This document shows positions 59,681 through 64,000 of a stretch of 64,000 nucleotides of DNA, piece by piece. The position numbers and the translations under genes were made by a program. Each line of letters opens with the position of its first letter. Positions within the stretch are counted from its first letter, which is position 1. This DNA comes from Hyperoodon ampullatus. Lineage: Eukaryota; Chordata; Mammalia; Artiodactyla; Ziphiidae. Under the pieces are notes generated by a model. The model saw only the letters and a list, made by a program, of their open reading frames with translations. It was not told the DNA's origin and ran no database searches. The DNA is taken from NCBI GenBank assembly GCA_949752795.1, contig OX457065.1, positions 2,480,001 to 2,544,000 of the forward strand, read 5' to 3'.

Positions 59681-61179
59681 CCACAGCAAACCAGTTCCAG
59701 GCAAGGCCAGTGGAGAGGCCAGTTCAGCTGGCCAGCCACTTGCCCAGCACCCTCACAGCTGCCCAAGCCTCCTCCCTCTCCCCGTCCCTGTGGTTGGTGG
59801 GACTTTGGCCCCTCCTGGAACCACCTTTCCCCTCCTCTTCTCCACCTGGTGCTGTGGGTAGCCACTGGGACAGACGTTGTTTTCTGGGGTCCTGGGCTTT
59901 GACGTGCCCCCGCTTCCCAGAGCCAGCCCAGCAGGGGGAAGCCTTCCATCCCATGTCCTTCAGCCTACTTCTGCCTTGGATGGAGGCTATGTCCTTGGCT
60001 CCAACGTGATGTAACAAAGCTGGGCTCCCACACCTGCTTTCCCTGGCACTTGGGGAGCTCCTGTCTGGTGCTGTTGGGTGATTCTCATGGGGGTGGAGAT
60101 CAGTAACTCTTCCCCCATCCCCGTGGGTCTGCGTTTGCCTCCTGGTCCAGTCTCTTCCCCACTTGGCCAGTAAAGCTGGTCAGGGTCCTTGGGGTTCCTA
60201 GTCCTGGTGAACTTGCTTTCTGTGGTCTCCTTAAGCTACAGGAAGGCCGTCTTCCCTTTTCTACTGGGGAGGATATGGATTTTTCTCTGCGCTGTTCACT
60301 GATGGATTTCAAGGCCTTAGAACAGTACCTGACCCATAGCAGGCATTAATCGAATTTTAAAATTACACGGAATTGAAGTTCTGCGGCTCCTTTGTAAGGG
60401 TACTGTCTGAAGAGGGCAGGGGTGTTCCCAATTCCCTTCCATCTGGGTACTGGGGAGACTTTGGGGAATCGGTCCTATTTGATCTATTTTAAGCTCCTGA
60501 GAGACATTTGGGTCTCGTTTCTCTGAGGAGCCCTGGTTCACCAGGCCACCTGGGGAGCGGGTCTGCCCTAACACAGAACCCATGAACCGTCCTTGTTCCT
60601 CAGCTCAGGTCAGTCTTATCAGGTGGGTCAGTTCCCCCAACTGGACCCAAATCCCCAACTGAGCCAGCCCATCCTGAGACAGGATGGGCAGCTGCTTCCA
60701 CCACTGCTAGGCTGCCTTTTGGGCTTTGGAATCCCCCAAACCTAGCCTCCCACCAAACGGGGTTCCCTAATTCCACTCTCCCAGAATCCTGGGGCGGCCA
60801 CCTTGAGCACACAGCCCTACAAGGATTCTGGCCTCCTCCCCAGTTCTGTAGCCAGCTTAGTTTCTGGCCTCATGGAAGCCTTCTCTTTTCCTCCTTGCAG
60901 TGTGCGCCAGGCCTTTCCCTTCTTCAGTACAGGAAAAATGCTACCGCCTCTCCCATCCTCTGTTAGAGGGATTCTGCAGCCCCTTTGGTGTGAGCACCGA
61001 GGTGGCCCAGTGGTCTCCCTTCCCCAGAGATCCATTCTGAAGGAGGCCATTCTGGGCCCAAGGGCTGGGTTAACAGGCCACCCTTCCCTCGAGCCCACTC
61101 CTTTCTGTGGGTCTGGGAGAGACCAGGTAGGAGAACCCAGGTTGGTAGAAGAGCCCAGGCAGCTGGCTAGTCCTGGGTG
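59681..61179. other. ISY1-RAB43 intergenic
   Basis: An L2/MIR-like end occurs at about 60310-60355 (TTAGAACAGTACCTGACCCA). Otherwise nothing is recognised before the RAB43 CpG island. Confidence 0.5.
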
Positions 61180-61390
61180 AGCGGGAGGTGCGGGGGAGGG
61201 GGGGAGGGGGGAGGAGGCGGAGGCAGAGGATAAATTGGCGGTGGGGGGCGCGGCGGGTACGGGGGTCGCTGTGGGCGGGCTTAAGGGCGGAGCCGAGGAG
61301 TGTTAACGAGCTGAGGACAGCCCTGAGGGCGCAGTCCGGATGGGGACGGGGTCGGGAGCAGCGCTGGGGGCGGAGTCTGGCCGGGGCGGG

Positions 61391-61440
61391 TCTGAAGGTG
61401 GAGTCTGATTGGGTCAAGTCTGAGGGCGGAGTCTCATTGG
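61391..61440 (+). repeat. 28-bp tandem duplicate with CCAAT boxes
   Basis: The 22-bp blocks at 61391-61412 and 61419-61440 match at 19 of 22 positions. Each runs from TCTGA through GGAGTCT to ATTGG. Confidence 0.75.
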
Positions 61441-61474
61441 AGGCGGGCCAGAGGCAGTGCCGAGGGCCCAGTAG

Positions 61475-63455
<1,981 letters not shown>

Positions 63456-64000
63456 CTCCCCTCCCCTTCCCCCTCCCCTTCCCCCTCCCCTTCCTCCTCC
63501 CCTCCCCGTCCCCTCCCCTCCCCTTCCCCCTCCCCTTCCCCCTCCCCTCCCCGTCCCCTCCCCTCCCCTTCCCCCTCCCCTTCCTCCTCCCCTCCCCGTC
63601 CCCTCCCCTCCCCGTCCCCTCCCCTCCCCTCCCCTTCCCCTCCCCTTCCTCCTCCCCTCCCCCGTCCCCTCCCCTCCCCTTCCCCTCCCCTTCCTCCTCC
63701 CCTCCCCCGTCCCCTCCCCTCCCCTCCCCTTCCCCCTCCCCTTCCTCCTCCCCTCCCCTTCCCCCTCCCCTTCCCCCTCCCTTCCCCTCTCCTCCCCTCC
63801 CCTTCCCCCTCCCCTTCCTCCTCCCCTCCCCCTCCCCTCCCCTTCCCTTCCCCCTCTCCTCCCCTCCCTTCCCCTCTCCTCCCCTCCCTTCCCCTCTCCT
63901 CCCCTCCCCTTCCCCCTCCCCTTCCCCCTCCCCTCCCCTTCCCCCTCCCCTTCCCTTCCCCCTCCCCTCCCCCGTCCCCTCCCCTCCCCTCCCCCTGCCC
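63456..64000 (+). repeat. C/T-rich polypyrimidine satellite-like tract in RAB43 intron 1
   Basis: More than 540 bp of nearly pure pyrimidine are built from CCCCT, CCCCTT and CCTCCT blocks with periodic CCCCGTCCCC interruptions. A TTCCTCCTCC landmark recurs at variable spacing of roughly 45-90 bp. The tract runs to the window end, so its total length is unknown. Its G-rich complement could form G-quadruplex or triplex structures. Confidence 0.95.

Noticed and set aside
63456..64000. CRISPR-like or telomeric array
   Set aside because: No spacers of uniform length and no TTAGGG. It is a simple pyrimidine-rich tract in a mammalian intron.

Overview
This window is mammalian nuclear DNA, almost certainly from a cetacean. 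The main evidence is about 27 copies of the tRNA-derived CHR-type SINE, whose 5' head reads GGGCTTCCCTGGTGG. Several copies have crisp target-site duplications and high mutual similarity. Artiodactyl/cetacean-style L1 3' ends and a mariner-type hairpin add support. Species cannot be told from the sequence alone.

Three genes lie head to tail on the + strand, in the order CNBP - ISY1 - RAB43. This is the syntenic block of human 3q21.3, where all three are also co-oriented. Bases 1-16190 are intergenic and repeat-rich (L1, CHR, L2 and MIR fragments), with no recognisable gene. CNBP runs from a CpG-island promoter with a non-coding exon 1 (about 16.19-17.45 kb) through four coding exons (24239-25892) to a poly(A) signal at 26727. 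It is intact, with seven CCHC zinc knuckles and 177 residues. Bases 26760-37430 are intergenic. ISY1 starts in a second CpG island and has 11 exons (38026-55661); the first encodes only the initiator Met. It is intact at 287 residues. The stretch 56164-61180 is GC-rich and intergenic. RAB43 starts in a third CpG island. Only its first coding exon (61811-62008, 66 residues with the P-loop and switch I) is inside the window. The window ends in RAB43 intron 1, in a long C/T-rich satellite-like tract.

The genes are housekeeping genes: a nucleic-acid-binding zinc-knuckle protein, a spliceosome factor and a Rab GTPase. They share a chromosomal neighbourhood, not a pathway. I found no sign of a new multi-gene system. 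The observations most worth a second look are structural. They are a 139/141-identical tandem duplication in ISY1 intron 1, and the absence of the human DM2-type CCTG repeat in CNBP intron 1, where a TTCYA repeat is present instead. Others are two alternative donors in CNBP exon 2, three helically phased forkhead-like 11-mers upstream of ISY1, inverted SINE pairs, a 3'-truncated SINE head, duplicated CCAAT and GC modules at the RAB43 promoter, and the terminal polypyrimidine array. All exon boundaries were placed by eye from conserved protein sequence and GT/AG signals.
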